DNA of 64,000 nucleotides from Cellvibrio sp. UBA7661 (GCA_002483365.1 DLHT01000017.1:159270-223269), one strand, 5' to 3'. Shown: positions 27,409 through 37,618, counted from the stretch's first letter. Numbers and translations are program-made. Notes: a model not told the origin generated them from the letters alone.

Positions 27409-28554
27409 ATGTCTGATCACATACATATAGGTATTGTTGTCGGAGAAGCCTCTGGCGATATTCTTGGCGCAGCTTTAATGCAAGAGCTGAGGAGCCACTT
27501 CCCAAATGCTGAGTTTTCCGGAATCGGTGGCCCTCGCATGTTGGCGCAAGGCTTTCATTCCTATTTCCCACAAGACCGTCTCGCGGTGATGGGTTTGATC
27601 GAACCACTCAAACGTTTGCCTGAATTATTGCGCATTCGTAAATTTTTGCGCGACCACTTTATTGCAAATCCCCCGGCTGTATTTATTGGAATCGACTCGC
27701 CTGATTTTACAATTTCTCTTGAGGCTGCTCTCAAGCAGAGTGGAATCAAAACTGTTCATTATGTGAGTCCGTCTGTATGGGCTTGGCGACAAAAGCGTGT
27801 ATTAAAAATCGCTCGTGCAGTGGACTTGATGCTTACTCTGCTTCCATTTGAGGCAAAGTTCTATCATAAACATAATGTCCCGGTAGAGTTTGTTGGGCAT
27901 CATCTGGCAGATGAAATTCCATTGGCTGTCGATAAAGTAGCCGCGCGAAAAACTCTGGACTTACCTGAAGAGGGGCGGATAGTTGCGCTTTTGCCGGGCA
28001 GTAGGGCCAGTGAGGTCGAGCGCATGGGTGAGTTGTTCATGCGTACTGCGGTTTATTGTCTTGAGCAAGATCCCAGTCTGCAATTTATTATCCCAGCCGC
28101 TAGCCCAGATCGTTATCGTCAGCTGCATATCGAGTTAAATGATTATGTTGATTTCCCCATTGAACTTATCAATGGGCATTCCCATGAAGCTATGGCGGCA
28201 GCAGATGTTGTGCTACTTGCGTCGGGAACAGTAACGCTGGAGGCGTTATTGTTGAAGAAGCCAATGGTTGTTGCTTACAAAATGGCACCGCTCACGTTTA
28301 AGATTTTATCCTGGTTGGTAAAAACTCCTTGGGTTTCACTGCCGAATTTGCTTGCACAAAAAATGTTAGTGCCGGAATTGTTACAAGATAAGGCAACTCC
28401 TGAAGCATTAAGTGCCGCAGTAATGAACTACTTTGAAAATCCTGATGATGCTATTGAATTAACTCAAACATTTATGCAGATGCACAGTGAATTAAAACGT
28501 GATGCCAGTGCACGTGCCGCGGATGCTATTGCCAAACTAATCATTAAAAATTAA
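27409..28554 (+). CDS. lpxB: Lipid-A-disaccharide synthase
   Basis: LpxB condenses UDP-diacylglucosamine with lipid X to the lipid A disaccharide. This 381-residue GT-B peripheral membrane glycosyltransferase shows GEASGDILGA at the N-terminus, IDSPDF, YYVSPSVWAW-like HYVSPSVWAWR and LLPGSRASEV. The ATG follows the strong Shine-Dalgarno CGGAGGG. It completes the lpxD-fabZ-lpxA-lpxB block. Confidence 0.97.
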   Translation: MSDHIHIGIVVGEASGDILGAALMQELRSHFPNAEFSGIGGPRMLAQGFHSYFPQDRLAVMGLIEPLKRLPELLRIRKFLRDHFIANPPAVFIGIDSPDFTISLEAALKQSGIKTVHYVSPSVWAWRQKRVLKIARAVDLMLTLLPFEAKFYHKHNVPVEFVGHHLADEIPLAVDKVAARKTLDLPEEGRIVALLPGSRASEVERMGELFMRTAVYCLEQDPSLQFIIPAASPDRYRQLHIELNDYVDFPIELINGHSHEAMAAADVVLLASGTVTLEALLLKKPMVVAYKMAPLTFKILSWLVKTPWVSLPNLLAQKMLVPELLQDKATPEALSAAVMNYFENPDDAIELTQTFMQMHSELKRDASARAADAIAKLIIKN

Positions 28555-28587
28555 TTCTCACTTATTCAATATGGTACAGGTGCTGCA

Positions 28588-29196
28588 GTGCTAGAGCCTT
28601 TTGTTAGTGTTTATCATGGACTTCTTTGCGCGGGTTGTGATGAGGTGGGGCGAGGGCCTTTAGCTGGTGATGTTGTCGCCGCTGCCGTTATTCTTGATCC
28701 CGATAATCCGATTATTGGATTGGATGATTCAAAAAAACTGACTGAAAAAAAACGCGAACTGTTATTTGACGAGATACAACAAAAAGCAAAAAGCTGGTGT
28801 ATTTCACGAGCTTCTGTTTCAGAAATCGATAAAATTAATATTTTACAAGCCAGTTTGTTAGCAATGACCCGTGCCGTTCAAGGTTTACATATTCAGCCTG
28901 AGCATGTTCTGGTTGATGGTAATAAATTACCTAAATGGCATTATCCTGCTGAGGCTGTCGTGAAGGGCGATAGTCGTGTTGCTGCGATTAGTGCTGCATC
29001 CATACTCGCCAAAGTAACGCGCGACCGTGAAATGATTGAGCTGGATAAAATATATCCTGGATATGGTTTTGCTGATCATAAAGGATACCCCACCAAAGTT
29101 CATATGGAAGCGTTGGATCGTTTAGGTGTTACGCCTATACATCGAACATCCTATGCTCCTGTAAAATCCAAAATTGAACAAATAGCATTGTTTTAG
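28588..29196 (+). CDS. rnhB: Ribonuclease HII
   Basis: RNase HII removes ribonucleotides and RNA primers from DNA. The 202-residue protein carries the DEVGRGPLAG motif (from residue 18) with the first acidic pair, the Asp in VLVDGNKLP, and the YPTKVHMEAL segment. It starts with GTG, with AGGT just upstream. It sits between lpxB and dnaE as in Pseudomonas. Confidence 0.96.
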   Translation: MLEPFVSVYHGLLCAGCDEVGRGPLAGDVVAAAVILDPDNPIIGLDDSKKLTEKKRELLFDEIQQKAKSWCISRASVSEIDKINILQASLLAMTRAVQGLHIQPEHVLVDGNKLPKWHYPAEAVVKGDSRVAAISAASILAKVTRDREMIELDKIYPGYGFADHKGYPTKVHMEALDRLGVTPIHRTSYAPVKSKIEQIALF

Positions 29197-29220
29197 CCCA
29201 TTCATTTTTAGAAGTTAATT

Positions 29221-32200
29221 ATGCCAGCTGCTAATTTTGTCCATTTGCGTTTACACACCGAGTTCTCACTGAGCGATAGTTTGGTGCGAATCAAATCGTT
29301 AGTGAAACGTGTTGCTGAATTAAATATGCCTGCTTGCGCAATTACCGATCAGACAAATTTTTATGGGTTAATTAAGTTTTATAAAGCTGCACAAGGTGCA
29401 GGTATAAAACCCATTGCAGGAAGTGATTTTTGGATTGCCAGTAATGACTCGGAAGGAAAACCCACGCTGATTACTTTGTTGGCGATGAATGATAAAGGTT
29501 ACAAAAATATTATCGAATTGATTTCCCTTGGGTGGCGACAAGGGCAGCAGCAGGGCATAGCGTATCTTCAGCGCGACTGGATCAGCCAGCACAGTGAAGG
29601 TGTTATCGCACTTTCAGGTGGGAAATTGGGTGATGTAGGAATGGCGTTGCTGGGAGGGCGCAGTGCACAAGCGGGAGAATTGTTACAAGCGTGGATGCAA
29701 GAGTTTCCCAATCGCTTTTATTTGGAATTGCAGCGCACTGGCCGGGAAAACGATGAAAATTATTTGCATGCAGCAGTGGCTCTTGCGGCAGAGTTTAATT
29801 GTCCGGTAGTGGCAACTAACGATGTACGTTTTCTCAAGCAAAACGAATTTGAAGTCCATGAGGCGCGCGTTTGTATTGGTGAAGGGCGTACATTGGATGA
29901 TCCCCGCCGTGAGCGTCGCTACAGCGACCAGCAATATTTGCGTTCTGCCGAAGAAATGGCAGAGCTTTTTAGTGATATCCCGGAAGCTATTGCCAACACA
30001 ATTGAAATTGCCAAGCGTTGCACCATCAATATTCAAATGGGTAAATATTTTTTACCTGAATATCCGGTGCCAGAAGGTTTAACCGAAGCAGAATTCTTTC
30101 GTCAAATTTCGCATAAAGGATTGGACGAACGGTTGGAACGAATTCTTGATAAATCTGCCGATAATTATATGGAGCGGCGGAAGGTTTACGAAGACCGATT
30201 AAATTTTGAATTAGATATTATTAACCAGATGGGTTTTCCTGGTTACTTCCTTATTGTTATGGACTTTATTCAATGGGCCAAAGACCACGATATTCCCGTA
30301 GGGCCGGGTCGTGGATCGGGTGCAGGATCATTAGTTGCTTATTCGTTGAAAATTACTGATCTTGATCCTCTGGAATACGATTTGCTTTTCGAACGTTTTC
30401 TAAATCCTGAACGGGTTTCTATGCCCGACTTTGATATCGACTTCTGCATGGATAACCGCGATAAGGTGATTTCATACGTTGCTGACAACTATGGACGTGA
30501 TGCGGTTAGCCAGATTATTACCTTCGGTACCATGGCTGCAAAAGCAGTAGTACGCGATGTGGCGCGCGTGCAAGGCAAATCTTACGGTCTTGCTGATAAG
30601 TTATCCAAAATGATTCCTCCTACCCCTGGGATGACGCTTGCGCAAGCACTGGAAGAAGAGCCGCAATTAAAAGAATTTATTGCAGTCGATGGCGATGCCG
30701 GTGAAATTTGGGAGATGGCAGTACAGCTCGAAGGCCTCACTCGTAACGTTGGTAAACATGCGGGTGGTGTTGTTATTGCGCCAACAAAGCTGACCGATTT
30801 TTCTCCACTGTATTGTGATGAAACTGGTGGTGGCCTTGTTACCCAATTTGATAAGGGTGATGTAGAAGAAGCAGGGCTCGTAAAGTTTGACTTCCTCGGT
30901 TTACGCACGCTGACTATTATCGATTGGGCGCGTATCATGATCGATAAACAGCGCCTAAAAAAAGGCGAGCCTCCGCTCGATATCAGTGCAATTCCGCTCG
31001 ATGATTCAGCCACATTCAAATTATTAAAACGTGCAGAGACTACTGCGGTATTCCAGTTGGAATCGCGCGGCATGAAAGATCTGATTAAACGTTTGCAGCC
31101 TGACAATATTGAAGACCTGATTGCACTGGTAGCACTCTTTCGCCCCGGCCCTTTGGAGTCGGGGATGGTGGATGACTTTATCAATCGTAAACACGGTCGT
31201 GCGCAGGTGGCCTATCCCGATGCAAAATTTCAACATTCCAGTTTAAAGCCGGTTCTTGAGCCAACTTACGGCGTTATTGTTTATCAAGAGCAAGTTATGC
31301 AAATTGCGCAGGTGCTCGCGGGTTATACCTTGGGTGGTGCAGATATGTTGCGCCGTGCGATGGGTAAGAAAAAACCGGAAGAGATGGCCAAGCAGCGTGC
31401 TGTATTTGAGGAGGGTGCAAAAAATCAGGGCGTTGATCCGGAATTGGCGATTAAAATTTTTGACTTGGTGGAAAAATTTGCCGGTTATGGTTTTAACAAA
31501 TCCCACTCAGCTGCTTACGCAATCGTTTCTTATCAAACGGCTTGGCTAAAAGCCCATTATCCAGCACATTTTATGGCGGCGACTATGTCGTCGGACATGG
31601 ATAAAACCGATAAAGTAGTTACCTTTATCGAAGAATGTCGTACCATGAAGTTAAAATTGTTGCCGCCGGATGTTAACTCTGGTGAGTTTCATTTTACAGT
31701 TGATGATGCTGGGCGAATTATTTACGGCTTGGGTGCTATTAAAGGTTTGGGTGAAGGGCCAGTTGAATCCATTATTGCTGCACGTAATGAAGGCGGCCCG
31801 TTTAAAGATTTATTTGATTTCTGTGCGCGTGTTGATCCGCGCAAAGTAAACAAGCGAGCATTGGAAGCGATTATTCGTTCTGGCGCAGCCGATAGCTTGG
31901 GGCCGACTTACAATTCCCCTGGTCATTTAATTGATCACGACCGTGCCGTTATGTTTTCCTCTATGGGTGAAGCCGTTAAAACGGCTGAGCAAGCAACGGC
32001 GAACTCCAATGCAGGCATGATGGATTTATTTGGTGCTGTGATTGCAGAAGAGCAATCAACTAAAGATGTGTATGCAGATTTTTGCCGTACGCGCACATGG
32101 ACAATGAAAGAACGTTTACATGCTGAAAAAGAAACCTTGGGTTTGTATCTTACTGGCCATCCAATTGATGAATATGAAAGCGAACTGACGCATTTGGTAA

Positions 32201-32754
32201 GCTCGCGTATCGCCAACTTGAAACCGGAAAAATCAGCGCAAACCATTTCAGGATTGGTTATTTCCCAGCGTATCGTTAAAACCAAGCGCGGCGATAATAT
32301 GGCGATTCTGACATTGGATGACCGCACCGGTCGTATGGATGTCACCTTGTTTGCAGAGACATTTAATAATGCGCGCGATGTTTTGGCAAAAGATGGATTG
32401 TTGGTAATCAATGGACAAGTAAGATATGACGATTTTAGTGGTATGCTGAAGATGAGCGCTGAATCGGTGCGCTTGTTAGAAGATGTGCGACAGGAAAAAG
32501 TGCGAGAGCTGTGGTTGGAATTGGAGTCTGGCGTATTGTCTGCAAATTTTTCGCGCGAACTAATGGATATGTTGGATCCTTATCGCCAATCGCCGCAGCA
32601 AGAAGCGCGTTGCGCCATTGTTGTTGATTATGTGCGTAGTGATGCGCGGGCACAATTACGATTTGGCAATCAGTGGAATATCCGCCCTGAAGATGAATTA
32701 CTGCAGCGCTTACGCGATAGCTATGGTCGCACTAAAGTAAAATTGGTTTATTAA
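29221..32754 (+). CDS. dnaE: DNA polymerase III alpha subunit
   Basis: DnaE is the replicative polymerase catalytic subunit. The 1177-residue protein has an N-terminal PHP domain, the PGRGSGAGSLVAY motif, catalytic aspartates Asp403 and Asp405 in MPDFDIDF and Asp557 in KFDFLGLRTL, a beta-clamp/HhH region and an OB-fold near residue 1000. Length is normal. It is closed by a good terminator. ATG is 24 nt after rnhB. Confidence 0.98.
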   Translation: MPAANFVHLRLHTEFSLSDSLVRIKSLVKRVAELNMPACAITDQTNFYGLIKFYKAAQGAGIKPIAGSDFWIASNDSEGKPTLITLLAMNDKGYKNIIELISLGWRQGQQQGIAYLQRDWISQHSEGVIALSGGKLGDVGMALLGGRSAQAGELLQAWMQEFPNRFYLELQRTGRENDENYLHAAVALAAEFNCPVVATNDVRFLKQNEFEVHEARVCIGEGRTLDDPRRERRYSDQQYLRSAEEMAELFSDIPEAIANTIEIAKRCTINIQMGKYFLPEYPVPEGLTEAEFFRQISHKGLDERLERILDKSADNYMERRKVYEDRLNFELDIINQMGFPGYFLIVMDFIQWAKDHDIPVGPGRGSGAGSLVAYSLKITDLDPLEYDLLFERFLNPERVSMPDFDIDFCMDNRDKVISYVADNYGRDAVSQIITFGTMAAKAVVRDVARVQGKSYGLADKLSKMIPPTPGMTLAQALEEEPQLKEFIAVDGDAGEIWEMAVQLEGLTRNVGKHAGGVVIAPTKLTDFSPLYCDETGGGLVTQFDKGDVEEAGLVKFDFLGLRTLTIIDWARIMIDKQRLKKGEPPLDISAIPLDDSATFKLLKRAETTAVFQLESRGMKDLIKRLQPDNIEDLIALVALFRPGPLESGMVDDFINRKHGRAQVAYPDAKFQHSSLKPVLEPTYGVIVYQEQVMQIAQVLAGYTLGGADMLRRAMGKKKPEEMAKQRAVFEEGAKNQGVDPELAIKIFDLVEKFAGYGFNKSHSAAYAIVSYQTAWLKAHYPAHFMAATMSSDMDKTDKVVTFIEECRTMKLKLLPPDVNSGEFHFTVDDAGRIIYGLGAIKGLGEGPVESIIAARNEGGPFKDLFDFCARVDPRKVNKRALEAIIRSGAADSLGPTYNSPGHLIDHDRAVMFSSMGEAVKTAEQATANSNAGMMDLFGAVIAEEQSTKDVYADFCRTRTWTMKERLHAEKETLGLYLTGHPIDEYESELTHLVSSRIANLKPEKSAQTISGLVISQRIVKTKRGDNMAILTLDDRTGRMDVTLFAETFNNARDVLAKDGLLVINGQVRYDDFSGMLKMSAESVRLLEDVRQEKVRELWLELESGVLSANFSRELMDMLDPYRQSPQQEARCAIVVDYVRSDARAQLRFGNQWNIRPEDELLQRLRDSYGRTKVKLVY

Positions 32755-32770
32755 AAAATTGATGTGATTT

Positions 32771-32796
32771 AAAGGCCGCAGTACGCGGCCTTTTTT
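32771..32796 (+). terminator. Intrinsic terminator after dnaE
   Basis: GGCCGC (32774-32779) pairs with GCGGCC (32785-32790), extended by AAA/TTT, with loop AGTAC and a run of six T residues. Confidence 0.9.
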
Positions 32797-32947
32797 ATTG
32801 GCGATGAATTGCACTGTTCAGTTATTTTCCTTAGAAATAGTCGATATAAATCTGGGGGACTGAAAGATCTTTTCTGTCTCTTGAGGCTATTTTCAGCATC
32901 TACACTGTCATAAACAGGTGTAAAAACTGAATGAGGAGTGCAGTAAC

Positions 32948-33403
32948 ATGTCATCTATTCTCGTTAAAGATTTTATGCAAGCCAATGTGCAGGCAATTAA
33001 GGCAAATGCGAGTGTCCGCGATGTGGTTGAGCATTTATGCAAATGGAATATTACTGGTGCGCCCGTAGTGGATGAATCACTGGGTGTAATCGGGTTTGTA
33101 TCTGAACAGGATTGTATGAAGGAAATGCTGAATAGTACTTTTTATGCGGAGGAGTCCGCACCAGTGACGAGCATTATGCGGCGTGATGTCCTTTGCGTGA
33201 GTCCGGAAACCAGTATTCTGGAAATTGCTGAGACTATGTTAGGGAATAAGCCCAAAAATTATCCTGTGGTAGAGCAGGGTAAGTTGGTGGGGTTAATTAA
33301 TCGTCGCCATATTCTGGAAGCATTGAAATTTCATAATGGTGCTTATTTCTCGCCTGCCAGGGAACGTCCCCAATTTTCATTGATACAGGATTCGTTGCAA
33401 TAA
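32948..33403 (+). CDS. CBS-domain pair protein
   Basis: A 151-residue protein made almost entirely of two tandem CBS domains (about residues 5-62 and 72-130), a fold that commonly senses adenine nucleotides. Typical features are VKDFMQANVQAIKANASVRDVV, VIGFVSEQDC and a second unit ending GLINRRHILEAL. There is no attached catalytic domain. The ATG follows GAGGAG. It lies between dnaE and accA on the plus strand with its own upstream gap of about 150 nt. The partner and ligand are unknown. Confidence 0.88.
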   Translation: MSSILVKDFMQANVQAIKANASVRDVVEHLCKWNITGAPVVDESLGVIGFVSEQDCMKEMLNSTFYAEESAPVTSIMRRDVLCVSPETSILEIAETMLGNKPKNYPVVEQGKLVGLINRRHILEALKFHNGAYFSPARERPQFSLIQDSLQ

Positions 33404-33429
33404 CCTCTGTGGATCCTGAGACCCCTTAC

Positions 33430-33450
33430 CCAGAACCACATTGGTTCTGG
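33430..33450 (+). terminator. Hairpin after the CBS-domain gene, weak terminator
   Basis: CCAGAACCA and TGGTTCTGG form a perfect 9-bp stem with loop CAT. It is followed by TACCCTTCATTTT, which is only partly T-rich. It lies 27 nt after the stop codon. Confidence 0.45.
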
Positions 33451-33615
33451 TACCCTTCATTTTCACTGGAAAAGATCGACTAAATTGCCCTTTTCGCGTA
33501 AGGTAGCGACCCAATTGTGCTGCCTGTTAATATGGTTAGAAAAACGCCAAATCAGGTGATTGCACTTACCCCATAAGTCAAAATGGTAGTTTCCTACCCG
33601 GATCAAGAGCTCGCT

Positions 33616-34563
33616 ATGAATCTGAATTATCTGGATTTTGAACAGCCCATCGCCGAACTTGAAGGCAAGATTGAAGAGTTGCAGCTGGTTGGCAACAGCT
33701 CCGATGTGAACATCGCTGATGAAGTCGCCAAACTGCGTGAAAAGAGCACCAAACTCACAGAAACCATCTATTCCAAACTGACCGCATGGGACATCGTAAA
33801 GGTAGCCCGTCATCCGTTGCGCCCTTACACCTCTGATTATATTTCCCGGGTATTTACCGATTTTGACGAGCTACATGGTGACCGTCACTTTGGTGATGAC
33901 CGAGCGATTATCGGTGGAGTGGCGCGCTTGGATGGAAAGCCGGTAATGGTTATCGGTGAAGAGAAAGGGCGCAGTGTGCATGAGAAAGTAATGCGCAACT
34001 TTGGGATGCCGCGCCCTGAAGGTTATCGTAAGGCGCTGCGGTTGATGGAAATGGCTGAGCGTTTCAATCTTCCGGTTCTGACCCTGATTGATACTCCCGG
34101 TGCATATCCTGGGATCGATTCTGAAGAGCGTGGTATTTCTGAATCGATTGCCCAAAACCTCGCCGTTATGTCTCGTTTGCGTACACCGATTATTTGTACC
34201 GTTATTGGAGAAGGTTCTTCAGGTGGCGCGCTGGCAATTGGTGTAGGCGACCACTTGAATATGCTTCAGTACTCTACGTACTTTGTGATCTCGCCAGAAG
34301 GTTGCGCCAACATTATTTGGAAAACCGTTGCCAAGGCACCAGAAGCGGCTCAAGCAATGGGCGTTACCTCTAAGGTGCTTCAGGACCTGGGTATTGTGGA
34401 TGAAACTATTCCTGAGCCACTCGGTGGTGCACATCGCAATGTGGATGAGATGGCGAAAAAACTGCAGGAGCGTCTGATTTCTCAAGTGGATCGTTTGAGC
34501 AAAGAACCTATTGATGCTCTGCTTGAGCACCGTTACCAGCGCTTGATGAGTTATGGCAACTAA
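33616..34563 (+). CDS. accA: Acetyl-CoA carboxylase carboxyltransferase, alpha subunit
   Basis: AccA and AccD form the carboxyltransferase that makes malonyl-CoA for fatty acid synthesis. The 315-residue protein starts MNLNYLDFEQPIAEL and has RPYTSDYI, ELHGDR, the crotonase-fold glycine-rich IGEGSSGGALAIG and YAVISPEGCA-like YFVISPEGCANIIW. ATG at 33616 has AGAG upstream; a frame 11 residues longer has no support. In Pseudomonas accA is followed by tilS; here ygiQ follows on the opposite strand. Confidence 0.98.
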   Translation: MNLNYLDFEQPIAELEGKIEELQLVGNSSDVNIADEVAKLREKSTKLTETIYSKLTAWDIVKVARHPLRPYTSDYISRVFTDFDELHGDRHFGDDRAIIGGVARLDGKPVMVIGEEKGRSVHEKVMRNFGMPRPEGYRKALRLMEMAERFNLPVLTLIDTPGAYPGIDSEERGISESIAQNLAVMSRLRTPIICTVIGEGSSGGALAIGVGDHLNMLQYSTYFVISPEGCANIIWKTVAKAPEAAQAMGVTSKVLQDLGIVDETIPEPLGGAHRNVDEMAKKLQERLISQVDRLSKEPIDALLEHRYQRLMSYGN

Positions 34564-34604
34564 TACATAAATGGCATAACCAATAAGTTGCAAGCTAAGA
34601 ACAT

Positions 34605-34638
34605 AAAAAACCGCTGATGAAAAATCAGCGGTTTTTTT
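34605..34638. terminator. Bidirectional terminator between accA and ygiQ
   Basis: AAAAAACCGCTGAT pairs with ATCAGCGGTTTTTT across a short A-rich loop. Runs of A and T at the two ends let it work for both convergent genes. Confidence 0.92.
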
Positions 34639-34666
34639 ATGTTTACTATTTATGATGGATGCGATG

Positions 34667-37156
34667 CTAGCGTTTGGGCTTGCCAGATTTATGATGGGAT
34701 TGCCCCGGCGCTTTTTTCACGCCACCAGATACTGCCGGTTTCTGACTTGATTTTGTTGCGGCGGTATTTTGCGCGTTGAATTTTTTCGCACTTTCAAATT
34801 TGTCACCAAATGCTTTGGCTGCGGGTTTTGCTACTGATTTAGGCGAATTAACGCCTACCGCTTTTACAGACGCATAAGATTTTCCAGTGCGAGCTTTGGT
34901 TTGTTGTGCGCGGGCATTTGGATTATGCCCAGTGCGTTTACCAAAACTTGCTTCACTTTTTTCATCGGGAATCAATGCCGATACGCTGCTGCCAATCAAA
35001 TGCGGTTTGCGCATTTTACGCAAGGCTTCGCGAATGATTGGCCAGTTGGCAGGATCGTGATAACGCAACAGCGCTTTTTGCAAGCGACGCTGTTCTATGC
35101 CGCGAGGGATAGCAATTTTACTGCCCTTGTACGTTAATTTTTTCAGCGGATTGCGTTCGCTCACATACATAGCTGTCGCCAATGACATTGGCGATGGATA
35201 AAAAGTTTGCACTTGATCCACTTCAAAATTATTTTTCTTTAACCAGAGTGCAAGATTGAGCATGTCCTCATCGCGAGTACCCGGGTGTGCCGCGATAAAA
35301 TACGGAATTAAAAACTGTTCTTTGCCTGCTTCTTTCGAGAACTTATCAAACATGCGTTTGAACTCGTAGTAGCTGCTCATTTTGGGTTTCATCATTTGCG
35401 CAAGCACATTATCTTCAGTGTGCTCTGGTGCAATTTTCAAATACCCCCCCACGTGGTGGGTGACCAATTCTTTAACGTACTCAGGATCCTGTACCGCTAA
35501 ATCGTAACGCAATCCCGAGGCGATAGAGACTGTATGTACACCGCGAATTTTGCGTGCTTCACGATACAAATTTGTTGTGTGCTTGTGACTTGTCGTCAGA
35601 TTTTTGCAAATAGTTGGATGCACACACGACAAGCGACGGCATTTGCTAAGCGTTGGCATATCTTTACAAGTAAGGCGATACATGTTTGCTGTAGGCCCGC
35701 CGAGATCAGAAATATGGCCAGTAAAACCAGGCACTTTATCGCGGATGTCTTCAATTTCCTTGAGGATTGATTCCTGCGAGCGGCTCTGGATGATGCGACC
35801 TTCGTGCTCGGTGATTGAGCAAAAGGTACAGCCGCCAAAACAACCGCGCATAATATTCACTGAGGTTTTAATCATCTCGTAGGCGGGGATTTTTTGTTTG
35901 CCGTAAATTGGATGCGGCACGCGCGCATAAGGCAAATCAAATACGCCATCCAGCTCATCGGTTTCGAGTGGAATCGGTGGCGGGTTAATCCAGACTTCGC
36001 GGTTCTCGTGTTTTTGAATCATCGGGCGCGCGTTAAATGGGTTTGCCTCTTGATGCAACACCCTCGATGCATGTGCATAGAGAACCGGGTCTTTGCGCAC
36101 TTTATCGAAAGAGGGCAGGCGCACATACACTTTTTCGGCATCCATCATTTCACTGCGGTTTTGCAACGGCATGGGAATAATACGAATCGGTTGCGGCTCA
36201 TTGGGGTCGAAAGCTTTTTCGCTCTCAATACCTTGTGCAGGGCAGCCTTGCGTCTTTAATTGTTCGGCAGCTTCCGGATTCAATGCCGCGATTTGTTCCG
36301 CCATTGTTTCCGGGTCGAGTTGGCGTAAACCAATTTGCGAATTATTGATATCAGTTTGCGCCGCATCCACAACAGATTTGGTGTTGTGTTGGTATTCATA
36401 AGGGTTGGGCAATTTATCGATATTGCCTGGCCAGTCGATGCGTGTGGAGTCAATTTCCGTCCAACCAACGGGTGGTTCTTTTTTGATAACAACGGTGCCA
36501 CGAATACTATCCAGCTCTTTAATATTCTTGCCTGCGGCGAGCGAGTGGGCGACTTCGGCAATCGCGCGCTCGGCGTTGCCGTATAACAAAATATCCGCCG
36601 TCGCATCGATCAAGACCGAGCGGCGCACTTCGTTGCTCCAGTAATCGTATTGGGCGATACGGCGCAGGCTGGCCTCAATACCACCGAGCACAATTGGCAC
36701 ATCTTTGTAGGCTTCTTTGCAGCGCTGACTATAAACGGTGACGGCGCGGTCAGGACGTTTGCCGCCTTGGCCGCCCGGGGTATAGGCATCGTCCGAACGC
36801 AAGCGCAAATCAGAGGTGTAGCGGTTGATCAAGGAGTCCATATTGCCCGCGCTGACACCAAAAAACAGGTTGGGCTTCCCCAGTGCCTTGAATGGCTCGG
36901 CACTTTTCCAGTCCGGTTGGGCGATGATGCCTACCCGGAACCCTTGCGATTCCAAAAAGCGCCCGATCACCGCCATACCAAAACTGGGGTGATCAACATA
37001 GGCATCACCACAAACGATGATAATGTCGCAGGTGTCCCAGCCCAGCTTGTCCATTTCTTGTCTGCTCATTGGCAAAAATGGCGCGGGCTTATAGGTTTTC
37101 GCCTGGGAGTGAATATTGGGTTTGGTATAGGAAAACAGGTGTTTGGCGGTATTCAT
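34667..37156 (-). CDS. ygiQ: YgiQ-family radical SAM protein
   Basis: An 829-residue member of the UPF0313/YgiQ family. The radical SAM 4Fe-4S motif appears as MRGCFGGCTFCS, i.e. CxxxCxxC. An N-terminal region with CDIIIVCGDAYVDHPSFG and GGIEASLRR is typical, and the C-terminal 100 residues are basic and low-complexity (Lys/Ala/Ser-rich), as in other members. The reaction is unknown. The gene is alone on its strand, convergent with accA. The start ATG lacks a clear Shine-Dalgarno. Confidence 0.93.
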   Translation of the reverse strand: MNTAKHLFSYTKPNIHSQAKTYKPAPFLPMSRQEMDKLGWDTCDIIIVCGDAYVDHPSFGMAVIGRFLESQGFRVGIIAQPDWKSAEPFKALGKPNLFFGVSAGNMDSLINRYTSDLRLRSDDAYTPGGQGGKRPDRAVTVYSQRCKEAYKDVPIVLGGIEASLRRIAQYDYWSNEVRRSVLIDATADILLYGNAERAIAEVAHSLAAGKNIKELDSIRGTVVIKKEPPVGWTEIDSTRIDWPGNIDKLPNPYEYQHNTKSVVDAAQTDINNSQIGLRQLDPETMAEQIAALNPEAAEQLKTQGCPAQGIESEKAFDPNEPQPIRIIPMPLQNRSEMMDAEKVYVRLPSFDKVRKDPVLYAHASRVLHQEANPFNARPMIQKHENREVWINPPPIPLETDELDGVFDLPYARVPHPIYGKQKIPAYEMIKTSVNIMRGCFGGCTFCSITEHEGRIIQSRSQESILKEIEDIRDKVPGFTGHISDLGGPTANMYRLTCKDMPTLSKCRRLSCVHPTICKNLTTSHKHTTNLYREARKIRGVHTVSIASGLRYDLAVQDPEYVKELVTHHVGGYLKIAPEHTEDNVLAQMMKPKMSSYYEFKRMFDKFSKEAGKEQFLIPYFIAAHPGTRDEDMLNLALWLKKNNFEVDQVQTFYPSPMSLATAMYVSERNPLKKLTYKGSKIAIPRGIEQRRLQKALLRYHDPANWPIIREALRKMRKPHLIGSSVSALIPDEKSEASFGKRTGHNPNARAQQTKARTGKSYASVKAVGVNSPKSVAKPAAKAFGDKFESAKKFNAQNTAATKSSQKPAVSGGVKKAPGQSHHKSGKPKR

Positions 37157-37235
37157 AGGGACTGCAATCGAGGGAATTAAACCAGCCGCTATTGTCCCAG
37201 AATCGCGGCTGGTGAGACAGCATTAATTTGGACGA

Positions 37236-37562
37236 TTATTGGCTGGCTTGTTTTTGCAGAAGTGCTTCGTATCCGCCTTCATTGACTGCGTTTTTAAAAC
37301 CTATGGCTTGCAGGGTTTGCAGGGCGATACCAGAACGGTTACCTGAGCGGCAATAAAGGCGGATGGTTGCATCTTTGTCTGTGGTGACTTCGTCGATACG
37401 CGCAGCGATTTCCTCATAAGGGATGTGTTTCGCCCCCTCAATGTGACCTGCATTAAATTCATCGGTAGTGCGGACGTCGATCCAAATGTCATTCGCGAAG
37501 GTGAGGTTGGACATAAGCAATAGTAAACCTGTGATGATGAGGTAGGGAAAGCGGCGCAGCAT
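37236..37562 (-). CDS. Periplasmic rhodanese-domain protein (PspE-like)
   Basis: A single rhodanese domain of 108 residues including a signal peptide (MLRRFPYLIITGLLLLMSN, cleaved near TFA-N). The active-site loop is CRSGNRSG, with the cysteine present, so it is likely an active sulphurtransferase. I chose ATG at 37562 (AGGAG 6 nt upstream); the longer frame from 37631 would spoil the signal peptide. The physiological sulphur donor and acceptor are unknown. Confidence 0.9.
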   Translation of the reverse strand: MLRRFPYLIITGLLLLMSNLTFANDIWIDVRTTDEFNAGHIEGAKHIPYEEIAARIDEVTTDKDATIRLYCRSGNRSGIALQTLQAIGFKNAVNEGGYEALLQKQASQ

Positions 37563-37618
37563 AGCAATCTCCTGTAGCGGTGTTCCACTTTTTATAGCGC
37601 GTTTAAAATCCATAAACA

